64,000 nucleotides of DNA, taken from assembly GCF_009617895.1 (NCBI RefSeq), contig NZ_BLAW01000001.1, positions 3,215,001-3,279,000 on the forward strand, given 5' to 3'. This document shows, piece by piece, positions 33,622-43,716 of this stretch. Position 1 is the stretch's first letter; every line of letters begins with the position of its first letter. The stretch comes from Prolixibacter sp. SD074 (GTDB taxonomy: Bacteria > Bacteroidota > Bacteroidia > Bacteroidales > Prolixibacteraceae). The notes below the pieces were generated by a model. It was not told the DNA's origin. It was given only the letters and a program-made list of their open reading frames with translations, and did not search any database. The translations under genes were made by a program, and so were the position numbers.

Positions 33622-35421
33622 TTAATTCTTCGAAGCGCGTTTGCGCTGATTTTCGTCGAGAATAATTTTACGCAGGCGGATGGATTTTGGCGTTACCTCC
33701 ACATATTCATCCTTCTGAATGTATTCGAGGGCTTCTTCCAGGCTGAAGCGGATGGGCGGTGCCAGGCGCACTTTGTCGTCGGAACCTGAAGCGCGCATGT
33801 TGGTCAGCTTTTTCGATTTGGTTACGTTGAGGACCAAATCACCTTCGCGGCTGTTCTCGCCCACCACCTGACCGGCATAAATCTCTTCCTGCGGGTCGAT
33901 AAAGAAACGCCCGCGATCCTGCAGCTTATTCAACGCGTAAGCGAAAGCAGTTCCGGTTTCCATGGCAATCAATGAACCGTTGAGGCGCGTTTCAATCGGT
34001 CCTTTATGCAAACCATATTTGAGGAAACGGTGTGATATGACTGCTTCACCTTGCGTTGCCGTCAGCATATTGGTACGAAGGCCGATGATACCGCGCGAAG
34101 GAATTTCGAATTCGAGGTGAATGCGTTCGCCTTTCCGCTCCATATTCAGCATTTCACCTTTTCTCCGGGTAACCATGTCTACAGCTGTCCCGCTCATTTT
34201 TTCCGGAAGGTCGATGTGTAACAGCTCAATTGGCTCATGTTTTTCACCTCCAATTTCGCGGAAGAGAACCTGTGGCTGGCCAACCTGCATTTCATAACCT
34301 TCGCGGCGCATGGTTTCGATTAATACTGATAAGTGCAGGACTCCGCGTCCGTGCACGTTCCATGCATCAGCCGATTCGGTGGTTTCGACACGCAGTGCCA
34401 AATTCTTTTCCAGTTCCTGCATCAACCGGTCGTGGATGTGGCGGCTGGTGACAAATTTTCCTTCTTTACCAAAGAAAGGAGAGTTGTTGATGGTAAATAA
34501 CATACTCATGGTGGGCTCGTCGACTGCAATCGGGTCGAGAGGCTCGGGGTTTTCGTAATCGCAAACCGTGTCGCCAATATCGAACCCGTCAATCCCGACC
34601 AGGGCACAAATGTCGCCGTTTTGAACAGAACTAACTTTTTCACGACCGAGGCCGGTGAACGTTTGCAATTCTTTGACTTTGGTCCGGATGACTTTTCCAT
34701 CACGTTTTACCATCGAAACGTTCATACCTTCTTTCAGCTCTCCGCGGTTGACCCGGCCAATGGCAATTCGTCCGACATATTTTGAGTAGTCGAGCGAGGT
34801 GATGAGCATTTGCGGTGTTCCCTTGTTCTCGACGGGAGCAGGGATATGCTCTACAATCGCGTCAAGCAAAGGAATGATATCGTCGGTTTTCTCTTTCCAG
34901 TCAGCACTCATCCAGCCTTGTTTGGCCGAACCGTATATGGTTGGGAAGTCCAGTTGTTTTTCTGTGGCATCAAGTGAAAACATCAGGTCGAAAACCTCTT
35001 CCTGCACCTCTTCAGGGCGGCAGTTTGGTTTATCGACCTTATTGATGACAACAATGGGTTTCAGCCCCAGCTGGATAGCTTTTTGCAGCACAAATCGTGT
35101 TTGAGGCATGGTCCCTTCAAAAGCGTCGACCAGCAGCAGTACACCATCAGCCATGTTTAGCACACGTTCGACTTCACCCCCGAAGTCAGAGTGACCGGGT
35201 GTATCGATGATGTTAATTTTGATATCCTTGTAAACTACGGACACGTTTTTTGACAGGATGGTAATCCCGCGCTCCCGCTCCAGATCGTTACTATCGAGGA
35301 TCAGTTCGCCCGGCTTTTGGTTGTCGCGGAAGAGGTTCGAATGAAGGATCATCTTGTCAACCAGGGTGGTTTTTCCGTGGTCGACGTGGGCAATAATGGC
35401 AATATTGCGAATGTTCTGCAT
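33622..35421 (-). CDS. typA: Ribosome-associated GTPase TypA/BipA
   Basis: From the ATG at 35421 the protein has 599 residues (MQNIRNIAIIAHVDHGKTTL); the in-frame ATG seven codons upstream is less likely. GTPase motifs: AHVDHGKT (G1), RGITI (G2), DTPGHSDFGGEV (G3), NKVDKP (G4). Domain II, EF-G-like domains (GRGVLHLSVLIETMRREGYE) and the BipA-specific C-terminus (GQVVGENSREGDLVLNVTKSKKLTNMRASG) follow. It helps ribosome assembly and growth under stress such as cold. It is monocistronic. Confidence 0.97.
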   Translation of the reverse strand: MQNIRNIAIIAHVDHGKTTLVDKMILHSNLFRDNQKPGELILDSNDLERERGITILSKNVSVVYKDIKINIIDTPGHSDFGGEVERVLNMADGVLLLVDAFEGTMPQTRFVLQKAIQLGLKPIVVINKVDKPNCRPEEVQEEVFDLMFSLDATEKQLDFPTIYGSAKQGWMSADWKEKTDDIIPLLDAIVEHIPAPVENKGTPQMLITSLDYSKYVGRIAIGRVNRGELKEGMNVSMVKRDGKVIRTKVKELQTFTGLGREKVSSVQNGDICALVGIDGFDIGDTVCDYENPEPLDPIAVDEPTMSMLFTINNSPFFGKEGKFVTSRHIHDRLMQELEKNLALRVETTESADAWNVHGRGVLHLSVLIETMRREGYEMQVGQPQVLFREIGGEKHEPIELLHIDLPEKMSGTAVDMVTRRKGEMLNMERKGERIHLEFEIPSRGIIGLRTNMLTATQGEAVISHRFLKYGLHKGPIETRLNGSLIAMETGTAFAYALNKLQDRGRFFIDPQEEIYAGQVVGENSREGDLVLNVTKSKKLTNMRASGSDDKVRLAPPIRFSLEEALEYIQKDEYVEVTPKSIRLRKIILDENQRKRASKN

Positions 35422-35439
35422 CTTCAAAAATTTAGTCGG

Positions 35440-35447
35440 CAAATATA
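35440..35447 (-). promoter_or_regulatory. -7 box of the typA promoter
   Basis: On the minus strand TATATTTG matches TAnnTTTG and lies about 19 bp before the preferred ATG (35421), which supports that start. No clear TTG is seen at the -33 spacing, so the promoter call is moderate. Confidence 0.45.
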
Positions 35448-35537
35448 TGAATTATATCCGTGTAGTCATTTGGGTTTGAAAGATTAAACCAAACGATAAC
35501 ATTGGCTTAAACCGGTTTGGTGTTATGGGTATAAAAA

Positions 35538-35555
35538 AGGGGGCATTTGCCCCCT
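35538..35555 (-). terminator. Terminator of the lipoprotein/receptor operon
   Basis: AGGGGGC, loop attt, GCCCCCT is a perfect 7-bp GC stem, and on the minus strand it is followed by TTTTTTAT. It lies 25 bp after the lipoprotein stop. Confidence 0.8.
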
Positions 35556-35580
35556 AATCAAAAAGATATAAATGTATCTG

Positions 35581-37461
35581 TTATTGCTTTGTCGGTCCCT
35601 CTTTCAGCGTGAATTCCGGATTTGGACCAGACTTGGTACACTGGAAGGTAACCACGTAGGTACCGTAACTTCCGTCATTTTCGTATGTACTGACAGTTAC
35701 TTCATACATCACGTCCACACCACTCACCTGAGCTACTGCATTGGGGAATTTGGCTTTCAGCATGACACCCACTCCTTCAGCCATTCGATCAATGATTAAA
35801 GCATTTCCCTCATCTTCTGTGAGATCACTGTATTCTGCCTGGGCAAAATCACCTGTCGTGCGTTTCACAAGACGAATATCGAAGTTGTTGTAATGAGAGC
35901 TGGCACCGTAATAGAATTCAGCAGTTCCGTAACTATCGGCCAATGATTTTTTCTCTGGATCAGCTTTTACAGCATCAACAATCAACTGGTAGTCGGCCGA
36001 AGCCATGGTGAACTTAACTGTCGGGTCAAAAATCCATTTACTACCAACATTGATGAACTGGTCGGTTTTTACTTCAACCGGATTGTACTTGGTCCATGCA
36101 TTCATGTTGAAACTGTATTCATCAGCACGGGTTGTGGCAGATCCGGAGTAGTATTTGTAAACAACAGCCAGTACATCTCCATCCTGTGCATATGGATATT
36201 TCATTGACAGGAATTGAGGCAGATAGTTGTCCGGGTTGTCTGAGCTGGAGAAATTATTGTATTTACCCGGAGAACCCATCGAGTCATAATCTTGTGAGCT
36301 AAGAGCGTAAACACCATCTGACTCCATCGTCCAGGCAGTTCCATCTAAACGATAGAAATCACTTTTGGTGATTACCTCCGGATCAGTTGTACCACTTCCG
36401 CTTCCTTCAATAGTTCCGTAAACTTTCAACCAGTTTACCTCCCAGGTAGCGGCATTGGTTGTCGATGAATTGTATTTGAACGCGACATAAACGCTTTGTC
36501 CTTCATATGCCGAAAGATCGATACGCTCTGAGGTTACGAAATTATAATCGCTTCCTGTAGGAAGTGTGGTAATATTGACAGGAGTCCAGGTCGCTGTCGC
36601 TACATCTGTACCATCAAAATCCGTTGAAATATATATCCCAATTTGATCCCACTGATCATTCAGGTAATTGATGGCCTGATTAATTTGCATGACGGGAGCG
36701 GTAAAACCGTTTAAATCGATGGCAGGAGATACAAGCCAGTCTTCATTATCATAAGAAGCTTTATCCGCAGAAACGTATCCTGAAATTTTTGCAAAATTAT
36801 CCTGACTATAAGATGATGCATACCAGGTCTGATCCCCTGCGACGCTGAATGTCTTGAAGTTATTCAATGTGGCAAAATCTTCGGAATAGACTTCAACTTC
36901 ACCTCCGGCAGGATCGGTTGTAGCGTATTTATAAGTTACCATTTTTAAAGTACCGTCGGCTGCATCCGGATATTTAGCTGCCAGTAAATCGGGCAGGTAG
37001 GTTTCAGGCGCATTGGACGGAGAGAAGTATTTGTATACTTTCACGGCACCACCAATCGACTCATAGTCAGACGAGCTAATGTAATATTCACCAGCGTCAG
37101 TATATTCAGTCAAATAGGTTTTGGGACCGTTGTTGAAGTTATAAGCAACTTTTGCTACTGAATTTTTGCCCAGGGCAGGATAAGCATCTGTTAAGATACT
37201 TGGTACATAAGCGGCGGCAAAACCTTCAGGAATAGAAAGACTGGATTTGATGTATGAAGCCGTTGTTGAATCTTCTTTGCTGGCAGCAATTGCGAGAGCT
37301 TCAGATGAGATCGTTGAATAATCAGCGTCTGTAAGTGTGTATTCAAATTCTGCCGTAGGAGCTTTTTTCTGCTGCTCCATCTGGCTGTTGATATCTTCCA
37401 TTGGGTTACACGCTGTAAGTGCAACGGCAAGTAAGATTAAGAGTCTATATAACTTATTCAT
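35581..37461 (-). CDS. Surface lipoprotein built of repeated modules around a choice-of-anchor domain
   Basis: The protein has 626 residues with a lipoprotein signal ending in ALTAC. Similar units recur: DYESIGG..YFSPSNAPETYLPDLLAAKYPDA..V.YKY and DYDSMGS..NFSSSDNPDNYLPQFLSMKYPYA..VVYKYY are clear copies, with weaker ones near the N-terminus (DYSTISS... AYVPSILTDAYPAL) and the C-terminus (DYQLIVD...). Between the second and third lies a domain of about 150 residues (VEVYSEDFATLNNFKTFSVAG to VNWLKVYGTI) like the DUF5017/choice-of-anchor J domains. The gene begins 40 bp after the TonB-dependent receptor gene, so the product is probably its outer-membrane partner, though it is not a SusD homologue by sequence. 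The ligand is unknown. Confidence 0.75.
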   Translation of the reverse strand: MNKLYRLLILLAVALTACNPMEDINSQMEQQKKAPTAEFEYTLTDADYSTISSEALAIAASKEDSTTASYIKSSLSIPEGFAAAYVPSILTDAYPALGKNSVAKVAYNFNNGPKTYLTEYTDAGEYYISSSDYESIGGAVKVYKYFSPSNAPETYLPDLLAAKYPDAADGTLKMVTYKYATTDPAGGEVEVYSEDFATLNNFKTFSVAGDQTWYASSYSQDNFAKISGYVSADKASYDNEDWLVSPAIDLNGFTAPVMQINQAINYLNDQWDQIGIYISTDFDGTDVATATWTPVNITTLPTGSDYNFVTSERIDLSAYEGQSVYVAFKYNSSTTNAATWEVNWLKVYGTIEGSGSGTTDPEVITKSDFYRLDGTAWTMESDGVYALSSQDYDSMGSPGKYNNFSSSDNPDNYLPQFLSMKYPYAQDGDVLAVVYKYYSGSATTRADEYSFNMNAWTKYNPVEVKTDQFINVGSKWIFDPTVKFTMASADYQLIVDAVKADPEKKSLADSYGTAEFYYGASSHYNNFDIRLVKRTTGDFAQAEYSDLTEDEGNALIIDRMAEGVGVMLKAKFPNAVAQVSGVDVMYEVTVSTYENDGSYGTYVVTFQCTKSGPNPEFTLKEGPTKQ

Positions 37462-37501
37462 CCTTATCAGATTTTTTTCGGTTAAGTATTCGAATCATGG
37501 A

Positions 37502-40084
37502 TTAGAACCTGACTTTTAAACCGGTAGACCAGGTACGGCCAAATCCGTACCAAACCAGTGCAGATGCTGCATCATGATTGGTTCCGTCGGTTGCATCAGA
37601 AATATACACAGTATTAAACAGGTTGTTCACGTTTCCATATATAGTTGCATCGAAGGGGCCCATTTTGAATTTATAATTCAGGTTGAAATCAACAAGTCCG
37701 ACATCAGGCATTTTCCATGCATCAGAAGTATCGGTTGCTTTGGTCCGGTTCGACGGATCGAAATCAGCATAGTTACGACCGTAATAGGTGTAATCGAAAC
37801 CTAATTTCAGATCGTTGAGAACTTCCATTTCGGCACTCAGCGAAGCGGTGGTTTGAGCCGAATTTCCTACGTGGATATTTTTCAGGTAAGCGTTGTAAGT
37901 TCCCTGGTATACATTGTTGTTGTCAAATACATCGAATGATACGTCGTTTTGCCATTTCCAGTCACCTACGGAAACCATACCCTTGATATTTAATTTTGGA
38001 ATCGGTTTGTAAGTACCTTCAAATTCGACACCCTGATGCAGAGCATTCAAACCACTGATGTTCGAACTGACCTGTCCGAGCGTAACCCGAAGTCCTTTAT
38101 CCATCCAGTTGGTTCGGTACAAACCGATTTTAATGTTCAGTTTACTGCTTGTATAACCATATCCAATTTCGGTAGAGAGAATACGCTCATATTTTGCATC
38201 TTTATTGGCATCGTTGGTATAAAGCGGGTATACAATATTGAAATAAGGTGAACGGGTAAAATAACCGCCGTTTACATACACATTGTGGTGTTTATTGATG
38301 TTGTAGTTCGCACCACCCTTTACGCTGTATGGAAGGAAGTTGGTCCATCCGGCGTATTGGTTTCCCGGGGTGTAGATGAATTTATCCTGGCGGTTATACC
38401 CCTGAGAAGAGATCGATGCAGAGAGGAAGGCCGAGAAGTTATCAGTTACATATTCTCCCTGACCGAACAGACCTAACCAACGAACAATACCGTAGTCAAA
38501 GTAAGAATAGTAATCGCCTTTTTTCAAGGGGGTATTGTCCGGACGGTTGATATCTGAGTTATCAATGAAGTAAGCGCCTCCCAGCAGGTCATCAACTTGT
38601 TTGGTATGTTTTCCTTTGTAATAACGTGCATCCAAACCTGCAGTAATCTTGAAATTGTTGACTTTTGTATTTAAGGTCGACAATAATCCATACCATTGGT
38701 GTGAGTTAACACTATTACCGATGATGGCCTGTGAGCCAGTCAGCGAAGTTGCATTGATTTTTTCAACCGCATCGTAGTCATAATGACCGTCCGGGGTAAG
38801 CAGGGTATTGCTGTAAGGCTGGTCATTGCGGTAATCCCATTTTAACATGTTGCCATTTGGACCATCAACGCGACGTCCTCCTCCGCTGGCAATCGATGCA
38901 TAAAGGGCAGTTGAGAGGGTTGTTTCTTCGTTAATTTTCCAGTAGTGGTTCAGCGAAGCTTGCGGTTTGTGGTAGTAGTTGTAACCGTAATCGCCACCGT
39001 AAGCCTGACCATTCCTGTAACCATAGTCACTGTTGTATTTGTATCTGTCCTGAATGGGGAAAGGAATATTAGGATTTTCTCCACGGTAGGTAGAAATTAA
39101 GTGTTTGGTTCCACGTTGATTATGCCATTGGGGCGCTCCAAAGATGGTGAAAGATAGGCGATTCGCCTCATTGATTTGTTTGGAAACATTCAGGAAGTAA
39201 GAATAACCATCATAGTTGGTTCCCCGAATGTAACCGTCGCCATAACTGTGAGCACCGGACAATGTTACTGCCCAGCCATTTTCCATTAATCCGGTGGAAA
39301 CTGTAAACATGTATTTATGCATGCCGTCGTTTCCGATTCCGGCATAAACCGAACCACCTTTTTCAGCATCGGTACTGCGGGTAATGATGTTGATGGTCCC
39401 ACCAACCGAAGACAATGCCAGTTTGGAAGCACCCAAACCACGCTGTACCTGCATCGTTTGTGTTACATCGGAAAGGCCGGCCCAGTTCGACCAGTATACG
39501 TGACCGTTTTCCATGTCGTTTACGGGCACACCGTTAATCAACACGCCGATGTTATTGGAATCGAAACCACGGAGGTTGATGCGGGCATCACCGTAGCCAC
39601 CACCAGCTTTTGTTGCATAAACCGATGGAGTGGTTTTTAAAATTTCAGGAAATTCCTGGTTCCCCAGTTTCTCCTGGATAATCTGAGGCTGAATGGTGGA
39701 GAGGGCAACTGGTGTTTGACGGTCGCGGGCAAAAGAGCTGACAACCAATACTTCATCAAGACCAACGGTATTCGATTTCAGTTGTACTTTGCCCAGGTCA
39801 AGTGTTTGACCATCTTTTACGGTTATCTCTTTTTCGGAAGGAATGTAGCCGATGTAAGAAAATAACAATGTTTGTTTCCCAGCCGGAACTTTGAGTGAAA
39901 AAGTCCCATCGAAAAGAGAGGCTGTACCAATTGAGGTGCCTTTCACAACTGCAGCGGCACCTACCAGGTTTTCACCTGTTGATGAATCGACTAATACACC
40001 GGTTACGGTACCTTGTCCAAAGGCCGTAACGGAGAATAGCGATAGAAAAGCGAAAAGGAAAACCCTAATAAATCGTGCTTTCAT
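37502..40084 (-). CDS. TonB-dependent outer-membrane receptor
   Basis: The protein has 860 residues. A signal peptide ends in TAFGQ. A carboxypeptidase-regulatory-like domain follows (about 24-103: GTVTGVLVDSSTGENLVGAA). The plug is at about 115-225 with PSVYATKAGGGYGDARINLRGF and LSSVGGTINIITRS. The barrel ends in GLKVRF, a terminal Phe signature. It lacks the SusC-type TonB-box signature and SusD partner, so it is closer to siderophore/peptide-type receptors. The lipoprotein gene follows it. It is about 50 percent similar by eye to the divergent receptor at 40863-43556, a likely duplication. Confidence 0.9.
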   Translation of the reverse strand: MKARFIRVFLFAFLSLFSVTAFGQGTVTGVLVDSSTGENLVGAAAVVKGTSIGTASLFDGTFSLKVPAGKQTLLFSYIGYIPSEKEITVKDGQTLDLGKVQLKSNTVGLDEVLVVSSFARDRQTPVALSTIQPQIIQEKLGNQEFPEILKTTPSVYATKAGGGYGDARINLRGFDSNNIGVLINGVPVNDMENGHVYWSNWAGLSDVTQTMQVQRGLGASKLALSSVGGTINIITRSTDAEKGGSVYAGIGNDGMHKYMFTVSTGLMENGWAVTLSGAHSYGDGYIRGTNYDGYSYFLNVSKQINEANRLSFTIFGAPQWHNQRGTKHLISTYRGENPNIPFPIQDRYKYNSDYGYRNGQAYGGDYGYNYYHKPQASLNHYWKINEETTLSTALYASIASGGGRRVDGPNGNMLKWDYRNDQPYSNTLLTPDGHYDYDAVEKINATSLTGSQAIIGNSVNSHQWYGLLSTLNTKVNNFKITAGLDARYYKGKHTKQVDDLLGGAYFIDNSDINRPDNTPLKKGDYYSYFDYGIVRWLGLFGQGEYVTDNFSAFLSASISSQGYNRQDKFIYTPGNQYAGWTNFLPYSVKGGANYNINKHHNVYVNGGYFTRSPYFNIVYPLYTNDANKDAKYERILSTEIGYGYTSSKLNIKIGLYRTNWMDKGLRVTLGQVSSNISGLNALHQGVEFEGTYKPIPKLNIKGMVSVGDWKWQNDVSFDVFDNNNVYQGTYNAYLKNIHVGNSAQTTASLSAEMEVLNDLKLGFDYTYYGRNYADFDPSNRTKATDTSDAWKMPDVGLVDFNLNYKFKMGPFDATIYGNVNNLFNTVYISDATDGTNHDAASALVWYGFGRTWSTGLKVRF

Positions 40085-40862
40085 ACTTTCTAGGTTAGAT
40101 TACAAATTAACTTGTTGAATTACTAAATGATATTAATACTGAAATTAAAAATTCGGGTTATTCGGGATGAACTGAAAAGTGTTAAGGAATGTGCCAACTA
40201 ACAGATTTAAAAAATGCCTTTCCGCCCGGATGAGGCGGATTTCCATTGTTTAATGCAGGTTTAACAGTTCTAGTTGGTCTCATAATGCTGTCCCTAATAT
40301 ATTGAACTTTCCTCAATTGGTATAGCAATTATGTTGCATAATATCTCATTCATAAATTGAACATTGCAAAGATGTAATCGATTTGAGTCAGCAACATAAC
40401 TTAAATGTTAATAAATGTTTACCTGATTAGTAATGAGATAAACTGAATGGTGAATTTGAAGATTGATTCATAGTCGGTTAAGGAGCATGTTCATAAATGA
40501 GAAAAATGAGCCAATGCTATCCTTAAAAGCTAGGGAATAAATTTATTTTTACGTTTATGGGCCACTCATCCGTTGTCTTATGTTGATTAACGACACGAAT
40601 TTCGGGAGCACACGGTTCGTGTTTTCTTGTAATATCCTGGTTGCGTGATAAGTGGATGTAGGTTAATTTAATGTTGTAACATGTTTGTAATTTTTGATTA
40701 TCATTCACTTAACAAATCGTTAATGGCAGCTTTCGGTTCGCCGATGGGTAAGAATATAATTTTACAGCGCGTTCAGGAACAGGTATTCGAACATCAAATT
40801 GGCGTCTATAATACTAGCAACAAATACATAGTTTAACTGGAATTTTACTAATCAATAATTTT
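40085..40862. other. Long intergenic region between divergent receptor genes
   Basis: These 778 bp must hold the promoters of both receptor genes. On the minus strand CATCTTTG at about 40377-40384, with TTG 17 bp upstream, is a rough -33/-7 match for the 37502-40084 gene, which would leave a leader of nearly 300 bases. I see no clear promoter for the plus-strand gene and no convincing gene. The length suggests regulatory leaders, but no known riboswitch was recognised. Confidence 0.35.
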
Positions 40863-43556
40863 ATGAAAAAGTCAGTCTTTGCTGTCCTTCTCGGAATGAT
40901 AATGGGGTTCTACTCATTTACCGCTTTTGGACAGGGAACAATTACCGGACAGGTAGTTGATGCAGAAACAGGCGAAAGCCTGATTGGTGCCGCAGTTACT
41001 GTTAACGGCACGACCATTGGAACAGCAACAGATTTCAATGGAAGCTTTAAGTTACAGGTCCTTGCCGGAGAGCAAACCGTTAAATTTTCTTATATCGGCT
41101 ATGAGCAAAAAGAGCAAACCGTTACGGTGAAAAACGGTGCGACTGCCGATATGAAGAAAGTGCAGCTGAAGAATGACGCTGTTGGTCTTTCGGAAGTAAA
41201 CGTAATGGCCAACGTGGCAGTTTCGCGTAAAACTCCTGTTGCTGCTACTACCATTAACGCCAAAACTATCCAGTTGGAACTCGGTTCACAGGAATTTCCT
41301 GCAATCATGAAAATGACGCCGAGTGTATACACCAGTAATTTAGGTGGTGGTTACGGTGATTCACGTATCAACGTTCGTGGTTTCGACCAGAAAAACGTTG
41401 CTGTAATGATCAACGGTATTCCGGTGAACGATATGGAAAACGGCTGGGTGTACTGGTCAAACTGGGCCGGTCTGTCTGATGCTACGCGCATGATGCAGGT
41501 TCAGCGTGGTTTGGGAGCTTCAAAGTTGGCTATCAGCTCTGTTGGAGGTACCCTGAACATTATCACCAAAACAACGGATGCGAAAAAAGGTGGTTTTGCA
41601 CAGTACGGAATGACTGATTATGGTCGTAAGAAGTACATGCTGGGACTTTCTACCGGTTTGATGGAAAACGGCTGGGCTGTTTCTTTCATTGGTAGCCGCA
41701 CCGAAGGAACCGGATACATTGAATCTACCTGGGTAGATGCATGGTCATACTTCCTTTCGATTTCGAAGCAACTGAACGACAAAAACCTGCTGCAGTTCAC
41801 GGCTATAGGTGCTCCTCAGAAACACGGACAGCGTCCGAATGATGAGTTTTCTGCTATGACAGAATCCGTTCACGATGCGATGGGAACCAAATACAACATG
41901 CGTTACGGTTACCTCGACGGTAAGAAAATGAATGAAAAAGTAAACTATTACCACAAACCTCAGTTTGCCCTGAACTGGTACTGGGATATCAGCGAAAATG
42001 CAAAACTGCAAACTTCGCTGTATGCTTCTGTCGGCCGTGGTGGGGGTTCCGGCCTGCTGGGACGTTACTATGATTCTTTCCAGTACATGGGCGAAACCGT
42101 TCCCGGATTCTACTACAAGTATGACGTACCGAAAGTAGGTTTTGGTACCGCCGGATACGATATGAAAAACCCATTGGCTCACGAAGATTTCAATATTTCA
42201 CGTGCAGCCAACATCAATGCTGCTGGTAACGGCGAAGGTGCTGTTCAGATTCTCCGTAACTCGGTTAACGAGCACAACTGGGAAGGTATTCTTTCTTCCT
42301 TGAATGCACACCTGGGTGAGAACCTGAACCTGGTTGCTGGTATCGACGGTCGTATATATAAAGGTATCCACTACCGTGAAGTACGTGACTTGTTAGGTGC
42401 TAACTACTGGGACGATTCTTATGCCGGATACAAATCGGGTAACGCGATGGCCAAAGTTGGTGACAAAATTGACTACTACAATGATGGTCTGGTTAACTAC
42501 TTTGGTGGTTTCGGCCAGTTGGAGTACTCAAACGATATTTGGTCAGCTTTCGTTGCTGCAACACTCTCGAACACATGGTACAAGCGTGTCGACTATTTCA
42601 CCTACGACAACAACAAGTATAATACCAACGGTTACAACGGTGAGCCGAACTATAAAGGCGTTAATAGTCCGACTGAAAACCAGATGGGTTATAGCGTAAA
42701 AGGTGGCGTTAACTGGAACGTTAGCCCGCGTTCAAACTTCTTCGTGAATGCAGGTTACTATGCTCGTGCACCTTACTTCGACTATGTATTCATTAACTAT
42801 GCGAACGATGTTAATCCGGACTATACGACCGAGAAAATTTCATCGATTGAAGCTGGTTACGGATACAAGTCGAAAAAATTCGATGCCCGCATCAACGCAT
42901 ACTACACGCAGTGGGACGACCGGTGGACCGACGGTTCATATCGCTACACTTTGCCTGACGGAACTTCTGCCAACCAGACTGTATATTTCAAAGGTTTGAA
43001 CGAGTCGCACAAAGGTGTTGAGGCTGAGTTGAAATACAACCCGACTCACTGGTTGCGTTTGGCTGCCAACGGTTCGGTTAACGACTGGCACTATACCAAA
43101 GATGTGAACGTTGACATTTTCGACGACAGTCACGCAAAAGTAGGTTCTGCTACGCTGTATACGAAGGATCTGAAAGTAGCTGATGCACCGCAGACTCAGT
43201 TTGGTTTGGCTGCTAAAGCAAACGTGACCAAGCAGATTGACTTGGGCCTGAACTGGTTGTATAACGCTGATTTCTACGCGAAGTTTTCTCCGGAAAACCG
43301 TACCGATCCAAACGATCGTCAGCAGTCTTGGAAAATTCCGAACTACAACACATTGGATGCCCGTATCGGATATGCATTCAAAATCGGAGATCTTGATTCT
43401 TATTTCAATGCCAACTGCTATAATGTATTTAATACGTCGTACATTGCCGATGCATGGGATCGTGGTTCAGGCGTTGGTAGCCATACCCGCGACAACATGG
43501 TTGGTTTCTGGGGATTCGGACGTAACTTCAACTTCTCACTCCGTGTGAACTTCTAA
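40863..43556 (+). CDS. TonB-dependent outer-membrane receptor, paralogue of the divergent one
   Basis: The protein has 897 residues: signal peptide ending FTAFGQ, carboxypeptidase-regulatory-like domain (GTITGQVVDAETGESLIGAAV), plug (PSVYTSNLGGGYGDSRINVRGF, DMENGWVYWSNWAGLSDATRMM, ISSVGGTLNIITK), and a barrel ending in FSLRVNF. The plug is nearly the same as in the 37502-40084 receptor, while the barrel loops differ, as expected of receptors that diverged in ligand. It has no lipoprotein partner gene and is followed by its own terminator. The codon choice (many -ac, -gt endings) looks more biased than that of its neighbours, which may mean high expression. Confidence 0.9.
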   Translation: MKKSVFAVLLGMIMGFYSFTAFGQGTITGQVVDAETGESLIGAAVTVNGTTIGTATDFNGSFKLQVLAGEQTVKFSYIGYEQKEQTVTVKNGATADMKKVQLKNDAVGLSEVNVMANVAVSRKTPVAATTINAKTIQLELGSQEFPAIMKMTPSVYTSNLGGGYGDSRINVRGFDQKNVAVMINGIPVNDMENGWVYWSNWAGLSDATRMMQVQRGLGASKLAISSVGGTLNIITKTTDAKKGGFAQYGMTDYGRKKYMLGLSTGLMENGWAVSFIGSRTEGTGYIESTWVDAWSYFLSISKQLNDKNLLQFTAIGAPQKHGQRPNDEFSAMTESVHDAMGTKYNMRYGYLDGKKMNEKVNYYHKPQFALNWYWDISENAKLQTSLYASVGRGGGSGLLGRYYDSFQYMGETVPGFYYKYDVPKVGFGTAGYDMKNPLAHEDFNISRAANINAAGNGEGAVQILRNSVNEHNWEGILSSLNAHLGENLNLVAGIDGRIYKGIHYREVRDLLGANYWDDSYAGYKSGNAMAKVGDKIDYYNDGLVNYFGGFGQLEYSNDIWSAFVAATLSNTWYKRVDYFTYDNNKYNTNGYNGEPNYKGVNSPTENQMGYSVKGGVNWNVSPRSNFFVNAGYYARAPYFDYVFINYANDVNPDYTTEKISSIEAGYGYKSKKFDARINAYYTQWDDRWTDGSYRYTLPDGTSANQTVYFKGLNESHKGVEAELKYNPTHWLRLAANGSVNDWHYTKDVNVDIFDDSHAKVGSATLYTKDLKVADAPQTQFGLAAKANVTKQIDLGLNWLYNADFYAKFSPENRTDPNDRQQSWKIPNYNTLDARIGYAFKIGDLDSYFNANCYNVFNTSYIADAWDRGSGVGSHTRDNMVGFWGFGRNFNFSLRVNF

Positions 43557-43583
43557 GAGTTACCGAAATACCATATAATCCGC

Positions 43584-43618
43584 AAAAGGGTTGTCTTTTT
43601 AGGCAGCCCTTTTTCTTT
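43584..43618 (+). terminator. Terminator of the plus-strand receptor gene
   Basis: AAAAGGGTTG, loop tctttttagg, CAGCCCTTTT, followed by tcttt. The stem has one G-T wobble. It lies 28 bp after the stop codon. Confidence 0.8.
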
Positions 43619-43716
43619 GTCTCTGTTTTTTCAATGCTGCTAATCATTACATTTACTTAACAGGAAGAGATGTTGTTTGAACCAGTGGGAAAATTGATTG
43701 TATTAGTGATATATAA

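Noticed and set aside
40523-40708. Open frame of 61 codons on the minus strand between the divergent receptors
   Set aside because: The translation has no domain, no good start region, and an unlikely composition.
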